From: Chitinophaga pinensis
GTDB lineage: Bacteria > Bacteroidota > Bacteroidia > Chitinophagales > Chitinophagaceae
Direction: 5' to 3'
Length of the DNA: 64,000 nt
Assembly (NCBI GenBank): GCA_902167325.1
Contig: LR632930.1
Span: 6,014,001 to 6,078,000 of the forward strand
Made by a program: the position numbers and the translations under genes. This document shows, piece after piece, positions 33,588 through 43,176 of this stretch. How positions within the stretch are numbered: the first letter of the stretch is position 1; each line of letters begins with the position of its first letter. The notes below the pieces were generated by a model. It saw nothing but the letters and a program-made list of their open reading frames with translations, was not told where the DNA came from and did no database searches.

Positions 33588-36113
33588 ATGGATAACAGAA
33601 GGGAATTCCTCCGGAAATCAATGTTATTGTCAGGCGCAGCCGGCCTGTCTTCTTTTATGCCCGGCTCCATACAGCGCGCACTGGCCATCGAGCCGGCACC
33701 AGGCTCCAGCTGGGCCGATGCCGAACACATCGTCATCCTCATGCAGGAAAACCGGTCGTTCGATCACTGCTTCGGCACCCTCCAGGGCGTCCGCGGCTTT
33801 AACGATCCCCGCGCCATCACCTTACCCGACAGAAAACCGGTATGGCTGCAAACAGACAAAGAAGGCAAAACCTATTCTCCCTTCCGCCTCGATCTGAAAG
33901 ACAGTAAAAGCACCTGGATGGGCGCCCTCCCCCACGGGCGGCACGATCAGGTAGATGCCAACAATAAGGGCAAGTATGACAAATGGCTGCTCGTGAAACA
34001 ATCCGGCAAAGCTAACTGGCACAATATGCCCCTCACTCTGGGGTATCACACCCGGGAAGATATTCCGTTCAACTACGCTCTTGCCGATGCGTTCACCATC
34101 TGCGACCAGAATTTCTGCTCGGCCATGACCAGCACCACACCCAACCGGTCGTTCTTTTGGACAGGCAAGATCACCGTTCCGGAAAATGGCGAACCCAAAG
34201 CTCACATCCGCAATACCGATTACAGCTATGGCAAACTGGGCTGGGAAACTTTCCCGGAACTGCTGTCTCAAAGCGGCGTCAACTGGAAATTCTATCAGAA
34301 CGATTTGTCGTGCGGTGGCGGCTTTGAAGGAGAAGAGCGCTCCTGGCTGGCCAACTTTGGCTGCAACCTGCTCGAATTCTTTAAAGTATATAATGTGAAA
34401 TTCTCCGACCGCTATGTTACCAATCTGCAAAAGCAGCTGGATGAACTGCCGGCCGAAATACGCGCTCTGAATGAAGCGAGTCCTTCTTCTGAAGAAACCG
34501 CCCGCAAAAACAAGGCGGCCATCAAAAAGAAACAGGATGCGCTCGACAATGCTACTACAGAAATGGCCCAATGGAGCAAAGAGAGTTATGCCAAACTGAC
34601 GGGAGAGCAGAAAGATCTTTTCCTCCGTGCGTTCGTCATCAATAAAAACGATCCCCGGTTCAGGAAGCTCTCCCAACTGGAATATGATGATAACGGCCGG
34701 AAACGCAAGCTGCCTGTGCCCGCAGGAGATCTGTTCTGGCAATTCCGGAAAGATGTGGAGGATAGCAAATTACCAACTGTATCCTGGCTTGCCAGTCCAC
34801 AGAACTTCTCCGATCACCCCAGTGCGCCCTGGTATGGCGCCTGGTACGTGTCTGAAGTGATGGATATCCTCACAAAAAAACCAGAAGTATGGAAGAAGAC
34901 TATATTCATTGTTACCTACGATGAGAACGACGGCTATTACGACCATGTGCCCCCCTTCTCCATTCCCGACAGCAACAAACCCGGAACAGGCAAGGTATCT
35001 GCAGGTATCGATACGGAGATAGAGCACGTGCGCCTGAAGAACGAACTGGCACAGGGCGTTGCCGAAAAGCATGCCCGCGAAGCACCGATAGGTCTGGGTT
35101 ACAGGGTTCCACTCATTATCGCATCGCCATGGAGCCGTGGCGGCAAAGTTTGCTCAGAGGTATTTGATCATACTTCCACCCTGCAATTCCTTGAAACATT
35201 CGTACAGCGCAAATTCAATAAAAAAATAAAAAGCAGCAATATCAGTGAGTGGCGCCGCACCATCTGTGGCGATCTTACTTCAGCCTTCAGCGAAACTGAT
35301 GCCGTACCTTCTGCCAAATTGCCCTTCCTCGATCAGCAGCAATTCGTAGAAACCATATACAGCGCCCAGTTCAAAGACCTTCCTTCCGGCTTCCGCGAAA
35401 TCAGGGGTGAAGAACTCGAGCGCATGATCGCACATCCGGAAACTGCCAATCCGCTGGCCAGACAGGAAACCGGTACCCGCCCTGCATGCGGACTCCCTTA
35501 TGAACTGCATGCTGCCGGTGAATGGGATGCAAAGCGGGAAGTTTTTGTAATCCGCATGGGTGCAGGCAATAAACTCTTCGGCCAAAAATCTTCAGGCTCA
35601 CCGTTTACCGTTTATGCCCCGGAAAGTTTTGCAGGTGAAGTATGCCGTAACTGGCATTTCGCGGCAAAAGCCGGCGACCAGTTGACTTATGATTGGCCCC
35701 TCTCTGATTTCGCTTCCGGTAAATATACATTGAGGCTCCACGGTCCAAATGGCTTTTTCCGCGAATTCCGCGGAAGTAAACAGGATCCGGGACTGCGGGT
35801 AGATTGTATGTATGAAACTGCCGGTAAGTCGAAAGGTCCCAGCGGTAACGTCTTCCTCCAGCTTGAAAACCGCAGCGGTAATGCGCTCAGGGTTACATTA
35901 AAGGATCATGGCTATGGAAAAGCCGATAACACCATTACACTGGCGCCAGGTGCCAAAAAAGATATCATGGTAAACCGCAGCGAGTACAAAGGCTGGTATG
36001 ATTTCAGTGTGTTGGCAGATCAGTTCCCTGATTGGTCGCAACGCTTCGCCGGCCGTGCGGAAACCGGAAAAGAAACGATCACTGATCCTGTAATGGGAAA
36101 AACTATTGCATAA
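33588..36113 (+). CDS. Phosphocholine-specific phospholipase C (Tat-exported)
   Basis: 841 residues. The twin-arginine motif RREFLRKS (4-11) and a short hydrophobic core predict Tat export. The phosphoesterase domain starts with HIVILMQENRSFDHCFGTLQ and contains TSTTPNRSFFWTG, FIVTYDENDGYYDHVPPF and PLIIASPWSRGG, the conserved metal-binding segments of the bacterial non-haemolytic phospholipase C family. Two C-terminal DUF756-type beta-domains follow (about 660-840). It hydrolyses phosphatidylcholine or related lipids in the periplasm or outside. It is monocistronic, with a strong terminator behind it. Confidence 0.93.
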   Translation: MDNRREFLRKSMLLSGAAGLSSFMPGSIQRALAIEPAPGSSWADAEHIVILMQENRSFDHCFGTLQGVRGFNDPRAITLPDRKPVWLQTDKEGKTYSPFRLDLKDSKSTWMGALPHGRHDQVDANNKGKYDKWLLVKQSGKANWHNMPLTLGYHTREDIPFNYALADAFTICDQNFCSAMTSTTPNRSFFWTGKITVPENGEPKAHIRNTDYSYGKLGWETFPELLSQSGVNWKFYQNDLSCGGGFEGEERSWLANFGCNLLEFFKVYNVKFSDRYVTNLQKQLDELPAEIRALNEASPSSEETARKNKAAIKKKQDALDNATTEMAQWSKESYAKLTGEQKDLFLRAFVINKNDPRFRKLSQLEYDDNGRKRKLPVPAGDLFWQFRKDVEDSKLPTVSWLASPQNFSDHPSAPWYGAWYVSEVMDILTKKPEVWKKTIFIVTYDENDGYYDHVPPFSIPDSNKPGTGKVSAGIDTEIEHVRLKNELAQGVAEKHAREAPIGLGYRVPLIIASPWSRGGKVCSEVFDHTSTLQFLETFVQRKFNKKIKSSNISEWRRTICGDLTSAFSETDAVPSAKLPFLDQQQFVETIYSAQFKDLPSGFREIRGEELERMIAHPETANPLARQETGTRPACGLPYELHAAGEWDAKREVFVIRMGAGNKLFGQKSSGSPFTVYAPESFAGEVCRNWHFAAKAGDQLTYDWPLSDFASGKYTLRLHGPNGFFREFRGSKQDPGLRVDCMYETAGKSKGPSGNVFLQLENRSGNALRVTLKDHGYGKADNTITLAPGAKKDIMVNRSEYKGWYDFSVLADQFPDWSQRFAGRAETGKETITDPVMGKTIA

Positions 36114-36127
36114 ATATTCAGATATCA

Positions 36128-36172
36128 AAATAACAACAGCCGGCACCGTGAGGATACCGGCTGTTGTTATTT
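36128..36172. terminator. Bidirectional terminator
   Basis: A 16-bp stem (36128-36143 with 36157-36172) with a GCCGG/CCGGC base and A/T-rich outer part. It ends the phospholipase transcript on the plus strand and the small minus-strand gene on the other. Confidence 0.88.
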
Positions 36173-36195
36173 ATGCAGAAGGTTACCGGTTGAAA

Positions 36196-36474
36196 TCAGC
36201 ATAGCCCCTGGCAGTATATTGAAAACTTTTCTGTGTAAGCAGGCTTATCCTTTTCCTTGAAATAAAATTGCGTGGTTTCGCCGGTGGATGTATTGATCAT
36301 CATGTGCAGGCGGCCCCATGTTGTGCCACTGCCCGGAAGGTAAACTCCCCGTCTGGCCACCACCGCATGTCCTGACCATATAAGTGCATACTTCATCTCT
36401 CCCGGTGAAACTCCCGGAACCTGCGTTATCAGACTGGGCGGCCTGAAGTTCTCTTTGTAATTAAACTTCTTCAA
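36196..36474 (-). CDS. Small protein of unknown function downstream of SDR
   Basis: 92 codons from a TTG at 36474 that overlaps the SDR stop codon by 14 nt; an ATG at 36396 would give 66 residues. The sequence is protein-like (YALIWSGHAVVARRGVYLPG, then YFKEKDKPAYTEKF) but I do not recognise a family and see no signal or membrane segment. Overlap with the SDR gene suggests translational coupling. It may also be a decayed tail. Confidence 0.4.
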   Translation of the reverse strand: MKKFNYKENFRPPSLITQVPGVSPGEMKYALIWSGHAVVARRGVYLPGSGTTWGRLHMMINTSTGETTQFYFKEKDKPAYTEKFSIYCQGLC

Positions 36475-37303
36475 ATCCCGTAGCAGTTGCCAGGGACCTC
36501 ACTGCATCGAGGTCGGCCTGAACGGCTGCGAGTTTTTGTTCCGCAAGCTGGTAGGCGTCTTCACCGAGGAACAGGTGAAGTGGCGCTGTTCCATCTTCCA
36601 GAACCTGCACCATGGCTGCTGCAGCTTTATCCGGATCGCCTGCCTGCCGGCCATTGTAATTGTGCTGATGCAGCGCCTGAACGGCGCGAACATTGGCATA
36701 TTCGGGGATCTCCCGCGCGGGTAGTCCTAAGGAAGCCCCCAGGAACCCGGTACGGAAATACCCCGGAGACACTACGGTAACGCCTATACCGAATGGTTCC
36801 ACTTCCTGTGCAAGCGATTCGGAGAAGCCATGTACAGCAAACTTTGTAGCACAATAAATCCCGAAGGCCGGGAACCCGCCTGTAAATCCGCCGATGGATG
36901 CAATATTAAAGATGTGCCCCTTTCCCTGGCTGCGCAAGTGCGGCAGCGCCTGGCGGATTACATTGAGCGACCCGAATACATTAATATCGAAGTTTGCCCT
37001 TGCTTCCGCATCTGTCAATTCTTCGATAGACCCTACAAGACCGTACCCTGCGTTGTTCACGACAACGTCAACAGTTCCAAAATGCGCCACAGTGGCAGAT
37101 ACAGCATCGGCAACATGGGCCTCATCGAGAATATTGAGGGTAAGGGGCAGGAAATTCGCGGCAGTTTCGCCAATAGCTGCCACCAGCTCTTCCCGGCGGC
37201 GGGAGGTTGCAGCTACACGATATCCTTTGCGGAGGAGGGTTTGGGCCAAAGAAAGCCCCAGGCCTTTGGAGGCCCCGGTTACAAACCAGACTTGATTGTT
37301 CAT
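36461..37303 (-). CDS. Short-chain dehydrogenase/reductase
   Basis: 280 residues. Rossmann motif TGASKGLG (9-16), NNAG (83-86), catalytic Ser136 and Y150-x-x-x-K154 (YCATK) are all present. The layout, with a C-terminal AVQALHQHNYNGRQAGDPDK, is that of the classical SDR oxidoreductases often called with an alcohol-dehydrogenase role. Arg residues after strand 2 (SRRREE) favour NADP(H). The substrate is unknown. It may be co-transcribed with the small gene that follows. Confidence 0.9.
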   Translation of the reverse strand: MNNQVWFVTGASKGLGLSLAQTLLRKGYRVAATSRRREELVAAIGETAANFLPLTLNILDEAHVADAVSATVAHFGTVDVVVNNAGYGLVGSIEELTDAEARANFDINVFGSLNVIRQALPHLRSQGKGHIFNIASIGGFTGGFPAFGIYCATKFAVHGFSESLAQEVEPFGIGVTVVSPGYFRTGFLGASLGLPAREIPEYANVRAVQALHQHNYNGRQAGDPDKAAAAMVQVLEDGTAPLHLFLGEDAYQLAEQKLAAVQADLDAVRSLATATGFEEV

Positions 37304-37557
37304 TGATTGTCAGTTAAAAGGTGATGTACCTGTTAGGATTGCTTTAGCAAAGGTAAGGGACGTATTAAGCAGGGGTTTTACACGTAAGAAAGGGAAAATT
37401 GCATATTTCAAACCGCCCTCAACCCCTTTTCGGAGAAAAAAATGGGTTTTCCGGGGGGAATGGCATGATTTTGATGGAATAAGTTGAACCAGGAATAGAT
37501 TGGACTGTTTATATTAGTGCTATCAAATCCTTTTTAACACATTAAATCTCGCGAATC

Positions 37558-37932
37558 ATGGCAAAATCGGTGAAGCAGCCCGCAAAGACGGCCGCAACCA
37601 GCACTACGGCTAAGAAAGCCGCCACCCCTAAAGCTGCTGCTAAAGCAGCAGCACCCAAAAAGGCTGCCGCCAAAACTGCCCGCAAACCCAATGCGGCTTT
37701 CATGGCTCCGCTGACACCCAGCACAGACCTTGCAGCTGTTATTGGATCCACACCACTGCCCAGAACAGAAGCCACTAAAAAAATCTGGGATTACATCAAG
37801 AAAAACGATCTGCAGGACGCTAAGAACAAACGCATGATCAATGCGGATGCTAAACTGGCGATCGTTTTCGGTGGTAAAAAACAGGTATCCATGTTCGAAC
37901 TGGCGGGTATCGTTAACAAACACCTGAAATAA
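37558..37932 (+). CDS. SWIB/MDM2-domain protein with histone-H1-like N-terminal tail
   Basis: 124 residues. Residues 1-46 are a repetitive Lys/Ala/Pro/Thr tail (TTAKKAATPKAAAKAAAPKK) like histone H1 and other DNA-compacting tails. Residues 48-124 form a SWIB domain (FMAPLTPSTDLAAVIGS, then TKKIWDYIKKNDLQDAKNKR, FELAGIVNKHL). SWIB domains are best known from eukaryotic chromatin complexes and occur in Chlamydiae and some Bacteroidota. The combination suggests a nucleoid-associated DNA-binding protein. It is monocistronic and followed by a terminator. Confidence 0.9.
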   Translation: MAKSVKQPAKTAATSTTAKKAATPKAAAKAAAPKKAAAKTARKPNAAFMAPLTPSTDLAAVIGSTPLPRTEATKKIWDYIKKNDLQDAKNKRMINADAKLAIVFGGKKQVSMFELAGIVNKHLK

Positions 37933-37953
37933 TCCTGCCGGATAAGAATTTAT

Positions 37954-37980
37954 AAAAAGGAGGCCCCGTGCCTCCTTTTT
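37954..37980 (+). terminator. Terminator of the SWIB gene
   Basis: AAAAAGGAGGC (37954-37964) pairs with GCCTCCTTTTT (37970-37980) over 11 bp around a five-base loop, with a T-run. It follows the SWIB stop codon by 21 bases. Confidence 0.9.
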
Positions 37981-38113
37981 TAATGCCCATTGTTCATTTC
38001 CGAACACCCTCTTGTACCAAATCGGACGATTTTCACTTCCCAACACACTGAATATCAACAACTACTTACTTTGGCCTCCTTTATGCCAATGTATCGGCTC
38101 ATCTTAGTCATGT

Positions 38114-40489
38114 ATGTGGAAGAACCAAATCATTACTGCCTGGCGCCGGTTGAAAAACAACAAGCCCTACGCTATAATTAATATCGCCGGCCTGGGAGCC
38201 AGCCTCGCCTGTGCCATTATCCTTTACCTGTTTATCGGTTACCATCTCCGGTTTGATAATTTCCATGCAGACAGTGACCGTATTTACCGCATCAGCTCCC
38301 GTACCATGTACGGATCGGAAGATTTCAATGAAGGTGTACCACAGCCGCTGGGCAAAGCCCTGCGCAACGACTATCCCTACTTCGATGATGTAGCCATGCG
38401 CGTTACGCGTGGCCGTCCGCTCATTACCGTACAATCCGGTAAAGATCAACTTAAATTCACCGCAAGGCCGGCCTTCGTTGAGCCATCCTATTTCCGCATC
38501 CTTAATTTCCCCATAATTAAAGGCAATCCCGAAACCGCTCTCAATGAGCCTTACAGCGCCATCATTACCCAAAAAACTGCCGAAAACTTCTTTCCCGGGC
38601 AAGATCCCATTGGCAAACAATTCCGTCTCTCCAATTCCATAACATTCACGGTACGGGGCATCGCGAAAGACATGCCGGTGAATACCGATCATCCACTTGA
38701 CATCTTCCTCTCCTATTCCGCATATAAAGATGTTAACCCATACATGGCCAGCGATAGCAGCTGGGGCAGTATTGCCAGTTCTATCCAATGCTATGCTAAA
38801 CTGAAAGAAGGCATCAGCCCGGAACAGGTAGCGTCAGTTTTCCCACAGGTCATCAAAAAATATAATCCGGATCAGGAAGGGATGTATTTTGTAATGCAGC
38901 CCATCAGAGATCTGCATTTCGACACACGGTTCAGCGGCACAATTCAGAAAAAGTATTTATGGTCGCTCGCATGGATGGGGGCATTCCTCGTATTTACGGC
39001 CTGTATCAATTTCATTAATCTTTCCACTGCACAATCACTCCGCCGCTCCCGCGAAATAGGGGTTCGCAAAGCTTTGGGCAGTACACGCCTGCAGATCTTC
39101 AGCCAGTTCCTGTCAGAAACATTCCTTATCGTAGCCGCTGCAGTAGCTATAGCCATTGCTGGTGTGGCACTGGCCCTTCCCATACTCAATAAAACGCTGT
39201 TTACCGAAATCACGCTTGACAGTAACAACTTAATAATGCTGTCAGTTTTCACAATACTCCTGTTGGCTGTAGTAATGTTACTCGCCGGTTATTATCCCGG
39301 TATCATGCAGGCTAAACTGAATCCCATCAAGGCCTTGCGCTCACATTCCGCTGCAGGCGGGAAAGGGCGCTTTCCCCTGAGGCGAACACTTATCATTATA
39401 CAGTTCGTTATCATGCAGGTCATGATCGTAGGCGCCATTGTAATTGCCCGGCAAATGCATTATTCCATGAATAGCGATAAAGGAATGGAGAAAAAAGGGG
39501 TGATGCTGGTCAGAATTCCAGAACAGCAATCATCAACATTACAAACGCTCCGTAATCGCATTACTCAACTGGCGGGTGTTGCGGATGCCAGCTACTGCAA
39601 TGCTGCTCCATTATCCGGCACCAACCGGACTACCAGTGTGCGGCTCGAAGGACGAAAAGAAAATGAAGATTTCGAGATCAGCCTGAAGTATGTAGACAAA
39701 AACTACCTCTCCACTTTCGGGATACAACTGATCGCGGGCAGTAACCTCCCGCTGTCTGATACAGCCAACGGCATGCTGGTGAATGAAACGATGCTGCGTA
39801 AACTACAACTGGCTTCTACAAATGATATTATCGGCAAAACCATCAGCATAAATAACCAAAACGTAGCTGTACGCGGAGTATTCCGCGATTTTCACACACA
39901 AAGCTTCCATAGTGATCTGGAACCGCTTTGCATGTATGCAGACATAAGCGAATGGGACCTTCTGGCGGTGAAAATAGACATGCAGCAAGCCTCCACTTTA
40001 CAACCGGCTATAGAAAAAATGTGGAACGAAACTTTTCCTGCCTATTTATACCGGTCCGAATTTATGGACGATGATATTGCAGAAATGTATGAATCCGAAT
40101 CAATGCTAATGCAGCTCGTGGAAATATTTGCTCTCGTGGCAGTACTCATCGGCTGCCTTGGGCTGTACGGGCTGATCAGCTTTATGGCTGTACAGAAAAA
40201 GAAGGAAATTGGTGTACGGAAAGTACTGGGAGCAAGCGTACCGTCAGTAATATGGATGTTTGGCCGCGAATTCACGTTGATGCTGATAACAGGATTCTTA
40301 GCAGCAGTACCCTTATCCTGGTGGCTGATGAGCAGCTGGCTGAAAGGTTTCCACTACCGCATAGATATCGGCGGAGATATATACCTGATCACGATCTTAC
40401 TGTGCGCATCCATCACGGCGCTCACAGTCGGTTATACTTCCATCCGCGCAGCATTGATGAACCCTGCTGTGAGCCTGAAAACGGAGTAA
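38114..40489 (+). CDS. FtsX-type ABC transporter permease (MacB-like)
   Basis: 791 residues. An N-terminal helix (AIINIAGLGASLACAIILYLF) precedes a large periplasmic MacB-like domain. Three helices follow at about 280-420 (SLAWMGAFLVFTACINFINL, then VRKALG and FLSETFLIVAAA). The pattern repeats in the second half, with a last group at about 670-780 (ALVAVLIGCLGLYGLISFMA, then IGVRKVLGA). This double FtsX layout is typical of the large permeases of Bacteroidota. It needs an ATPase, but none is adjacent. Its function is unknown, often lipoprotein release or antimicrobial export. It abuts the convergent E1 gene without a gap. Confidence 0.9.
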   Translation: MWKNQIITAWRRLKNNKPYAIINIAGLGASLACAIILYLFIGYHLRFDNFHADSDRIYRISSRTMYGSEDFNEGVPQPLGKALRNDYPYFDDVAMRVTRGRPLITVQSGKDQLKFTARPAFVEPSYFRILNFPIIKGNPETALNEPYSAIITQKTAENFFPGQDPIGKQFRLSNSITFTVRGIAKDMPVNTDHPLDIFLSYSAYKDVNPYMASDSSWGSIASSIQCYAKLKEGISPEQVASVFPQVIKKYNPDQEGMYFVMQPIRDLHFDTRFSGTIQKKYLWSLAWMGAFLVFTACINFINLSTAQSLRRSREIGVRKALGSTRLQIFSQFLSETFLIVAAAVAIAIAGVALALPILNKTLFTEITLDSNNLIMLSVFTILLLAVVMLLAGYYPGIMQAKLNPIKALRSHSAAGGKGRFPLRRTLIIIQFVIMQVMIVGAIVIARQMHYSMNSDKGMEKKGVMLVRIPEQQSSTLQTLRNRITQLAGVADASYCNAAPLSGTNRTTSVRLEGRKENEDFEISLKYVDKNYLSTFGIQLIAGSNLPLSDTANGMLVNETMLRKLQLASTNDIIGKTISINNQNVAVRGVFRDFHTQSFHSDLEPLCMYADISEWDLLAVKIDMQQASTLQPAIEKMWNETFPAYLYRSEFMDDDIAEMYESESMLMQLVEIFALVAVLIGCLGLYGLISFMAVQKKKEIGVRKVLGASVPSVIWMFGREFTLMLITGFLAAVPLSWWLMSSWLKGFHYRIDIGGDIYLITILLCASITALTVGYTSIRAALMNPAVSLKTE

Positions 40490-42619
40490 TTAATATGCAA
40501 GTATCTCCCGGATCTGGGCTATTACTTTTTCCGGTGTTGGGAGCATTTGTTTTTCCAGGTCCATGTTCAGGGGAACGGCCGGCAGATCCAGTGCACCAAA
40601 TGTGAACACCGGTGCATCGAGGAATCGGAAGCAATTACGGGAGATCCGTGCTGCGAGCGATTCCGCGAAGGAATTACCAAGCTGCTCTTCCGTCAGTACC
40701 AGGCATTTACCTAATTTTTTCACTGATGCAAAGATCAGTTCCTCATCCAGCGGGAATAAGGAGCGGAGGTCAATGATCTCTACTTTCCCAGGAAACTGCG
40801 CCGCAGCGGCTTTTGCCCAGTAAACTCCCATACCGTATGTGATAACGGTAAGGCCATCCTCACTTTCCTGCACCACCCGACCCTTGCCCAGCGGGAGTAT
40901 ATAATCTGCCGAAGGCTCAATGGTCATGGCATCCTGCGTTCCCGGAACTTTACTCCAGTAAAGCCCTTTATGTTCCAGCATCACTACCGGGTTGGGATCA
41001 TGGAATGCTGCTTTCATCAGGCCTTTCAGATCGGCGGCATTACTGGGATACACCACTTTAATACCCTTTACCGTCAGCAAAGTGCTTTCCACACTTCCCG
41101 AATGATAAGGCCCGCCACCACCATATGCGCCGATGGGTACACGTATGAGCGATTGCACGGGAAATTTCCCGCAGGATAAATAACAACTTTTCGATAGTTC
41201 CGTCACCAGTTGATTGAACCCCGGGTAGATATAATCGGCGAACTGCACTTCCACGATGGGCTTCACTCCTGTCGCGGAAAGTCCGGCCGTGCTGCCTATG
41301 ATGTATGCTTCCTGAATAGCGGTATTATAAACCCGGTCGTCTCCAAACTTCTCCGCCAGCGTGGCTGCTTCACGGAAAACTCCTCCCAGCCTGCGCCCTA
41401 CATCCTGACCAAATAAAATGGCTTCGGGATGCGCAGCCATAATTTCTTCAATGGCATGTAATGCTGCATCCACCATTACTACTTTGCTTCCTCCAGCAGG
41501 CAGGCGCTCACCCGATTCTGCCGTTATAGGCGTAGGGGCAAATACATGATCGCGTACAGTGGCGGGATCAGGATCGGGACTGGCTACCGCGGCAGCGAAA
41601 GCTTCTTCCACTTCGCGCTGTGCATCCAGCTCTATATCAGTCGCATCACGCACGTTGCCTATCTGGCTGCGGAGGCGGGGCAAAGGATCGCGGGATTGAT
41701 GACGGGCAAGGTCTTCCGGTGTGCGGTACCACTCCCGGCGTACTCCTGATGTATGGTGCCCCAGTAACGGTACGGTAGCATGCACCAGGATGGGTTTACG
41801 CTCGGTACGAACAAATGAAACAGCAGATTCCATGGCGCGGTAGCTGGCTTCGAAATCGGCACCATCTACCCGGATACGCTCCAGACCTTTGAAGCCGGCA
41901 GCATACTCGTAGGCATCCATGGCACGGGCTTCATCTGCACTCACGCTGATACCCCAGTCATTGTCCTGCACAAGGAAAATGATGGGCAGTTGTTTGAGGG
42001 CGGCAAACTGGAATGCTTCGCTCACCTCTCCTTCCGTTACGCTGCCATCGCCCAGGGAGCAAAGTACCACAGGGTGATCGCCTGCATCCAGCAGACCGGC
42101 ATTTTCAAGATATTGAACGCCCTGTGCCATGCCCGTTGTGGGGATCACCTGCATGCCCGTTGCACTGCTTTGGTGGGGAATTACGGGTTTATCGGTGTCA
42201 CGGCTGCTGGGGTGGCAGTAATAGGAACGCCCACCGCTGAAGGGGTCCTCCCCTTTGGCGAGCAGCTGTAGCATGAGGGTATAGGGAGAAAATCCCAGCG
42301 CGAGCATCATGGCATCGTCGCGGTAATACGGACTTACATAATCGCAGGGCTTTAGCTGGAGACCAGCGGCAATCTGTATGGCTTCGTGGCCGGCAGAGGT
42401 GGAATGCACATACTTACAGATGGGGCGGTTTGCTTCGTATTGGTCTGCCATGCGGCGCGCCGTGCACATGAGGCCATACGCCTGGCGGAGGAGTGCCTGG
42501 AATGCGGGGTCCTCCTCCCGGTGCGTAATGGTGGCTTTCAAAACAGGAACGCTTATGTTATCTTTAAGCACGTAATATTGTTTTGGTGATGATGGCCGTA
42601 TCTGACAGATAGTTGCCAT
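40490..42619 (-). CDS. Fused alpha/beta 2-oxoacid dehydrogenase E1 (branched-chain type)
   Basis: 709 residues. The N-terminal half is the E1-alpha part with the thiamine-diphosphate motif GDGSVTEGEVSEAFQFAALK ending in VQDNDWGIS, where the usual NN reads DN as in other fused proteins. The C-terminal half is the E1-beta part (LFGQDVGRRLGGVFREAATL, then VEVQFADYIYPGFNQLV and IGAYGGGGPYHSGSVESTLL). It decarboxylates 2-oxoacids from valine, leucine and isoleucine or a related acid and passes the acyl group to a lipoyl E2. No E2 or E3 lies nearby. Divergent from a MarR gene across a strong palindrome. Confidence 0.93.
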   Translation of the reverse strand: MATICQIRPSSPKQYYVLKDNISVPVLKATITHREEDPAFQALLRQAYGLMCTARRMADQYEANRPICKYVHSTSAGHEAIQIAAGLQLKPCDYVSPYYRDDAMMLALGFSPYTLMLQLLAKGEDPFSGGRSYYCHPSSRDTDKPVIPHQSSATGMQVIPTTGMAQGVQYLENAGLLDAGDHPVVLCSLGDGSVTEGEVSEAFQFAALKQLPIIFLVQDNDWGISVSADEARAMDAYEYAAGFKGLERIRVDGADFEASYRAMESAVSFVRTERKPILVHATVPLLGHHTSGVRREWYRTPEDLARHQSRDPLPRLRSQIGNVRDATDIELDAQREVEEAFAAAVASPDPDPATVRDHVFAPTPITAESGERLPAGGSKVVMVDAALHAIEEIMAAHPEAILFGQDVGRRLGGVFREAATLAEKFGDDRVYNTAIQEAYIIGSTAGLSATGVKPIVEVQFADYIYPGFNQLVTELSKSCYLSCGKFPVQSLIRVPIGAYGGGGPYHSGSVESTLLTVKGIKVVYPSNAADLKGLMKAAFHDPNPVVMLEHKGLYWSKVPGTQDAMTIEPSADYILPLGKGRVVQESEDGLTVITYGMGVYWAKAAAAQFPGKVEIIDLRSLFPLDEELIFASVKKLGKCLVLTEEQLGNSFAESLAARISRNCFRFLDAPVFTFGALDLPAVPLNMDLEKQMLPTPEKVIAQIREILAY

Positions 42620-42628
42620 AGCAACTAT
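42609..42628. promoter_or_regulatory. Probable MarR operator over the E1 start codon
   Basis: ATAGTTGCCATAGCAACTAT is a perfect palindrome of two 8-bp arms around CATA, with the TTGC/GCAA core known from MarR-type sites. It covers the ATG of the E1 gene (42617-42619) and lies about 20 bp from the MarR start codon. A second overlapping palindrome, TAGCAACTATTGCTA, is at 42619-42633, so up to three half-sites are present. Confidence 0.7.
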
Positions 42629-42649
42629 TGCTACTGCAAATTAAAGAAT

Positions 42650-43084
42650 ATGCATGAATCTTTCGTGAGTAATCCGTCTTTTTTTAAGCTGGATGCCACA
42701 TTAAAAAAAATAAAGAATTACTGGCAGAAGAATTTTGATGCCCGGGGGTTGGCCATTACGGTGGACCAGTGGCTGGTCATTGAAAACCTGTACAAGCATA
42801 AGCGCATTACACACAACGAGTTAGCCAAGCTAACCTCGAAAGATATTACGACGGTTTCGCGGATTGTGGAATTATTGGTGCGGAAAGAGCTGGTGGAGCG
42901 CCAAGGGTCTACAGACGACCGGCGGAAGGTATTTCTGCAACTGACGCCTGAAGGTGTAAGCAAGTATAAGGAAGTTCGGCCTTTGGTGCTGGAGATGCGG
43001 GAAACGGGGTGGAAGAACCTGACTGAAGGGGATTTTCAGGAAATGACACGGATTCTGGATGTGATTTATGCGAACATCCCTTAA
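42650..43084 (+). CDS. MarR-family transcriptional regulator
   Basis: 144 residues, a winged helix-turn-helix regulator. The recognition region is TVDQWLVIENLYKHKRITHN, then ELAKLTSKDITTVSRIVELL, followed by a wing (RKELVERQGSTDDRRKVFLQ) and a C-terminal helix for dimerisation. It is divergently transcribed from the E1 gene with a palindrome between them, so it probably represses the E1 gene and itself in response to a small ligand. The ligand cannot be read from the sequence. Confidence 0.9.
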   Translation: MHESFVSNPSFFKLDATLKKIKNYWQKNFDARGLAITVDQWLVIENLYKHKRITHNELAKLTSKDITTVSRIVELLVRKELVERQGSTDDRRKVFLQLTPEGVSKYKEVRPLVLEMRETGWKNLTEGDFQEMTRILDVIYANIP

Positions 43085-43089
43085 AAAGA

Positions 43090-43137
43090 AAAAATTAAAA
43101 AGGAAAAAGCCCGTACTCTTTTAACTTTTTAATTTTT
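43090..43137. terminator. A/T-rich hairpin between MarR and FAH genes
   Basis: AAAAATTAAAAAG (43090-43102) pairs with CTTTTTAATTTTT (43125-43137) over 13 bp, entirely A/T except one pair. It is between convergent genes and may terminate both, although it lacks the GC stem of the other terminators here. Confidence 0.5.
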
Positions 43138-43176
43138 ACTTTTTCTGCCTGAGCAAGACCAATGAACGGGTAGCGG

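Noticed and set aside
33588..36113. Phospholipase C as a member of the SusCD locus
   Set aside because: It is divergent, has its own terminator and a different cellular target; adjacency alone is weak evidence.
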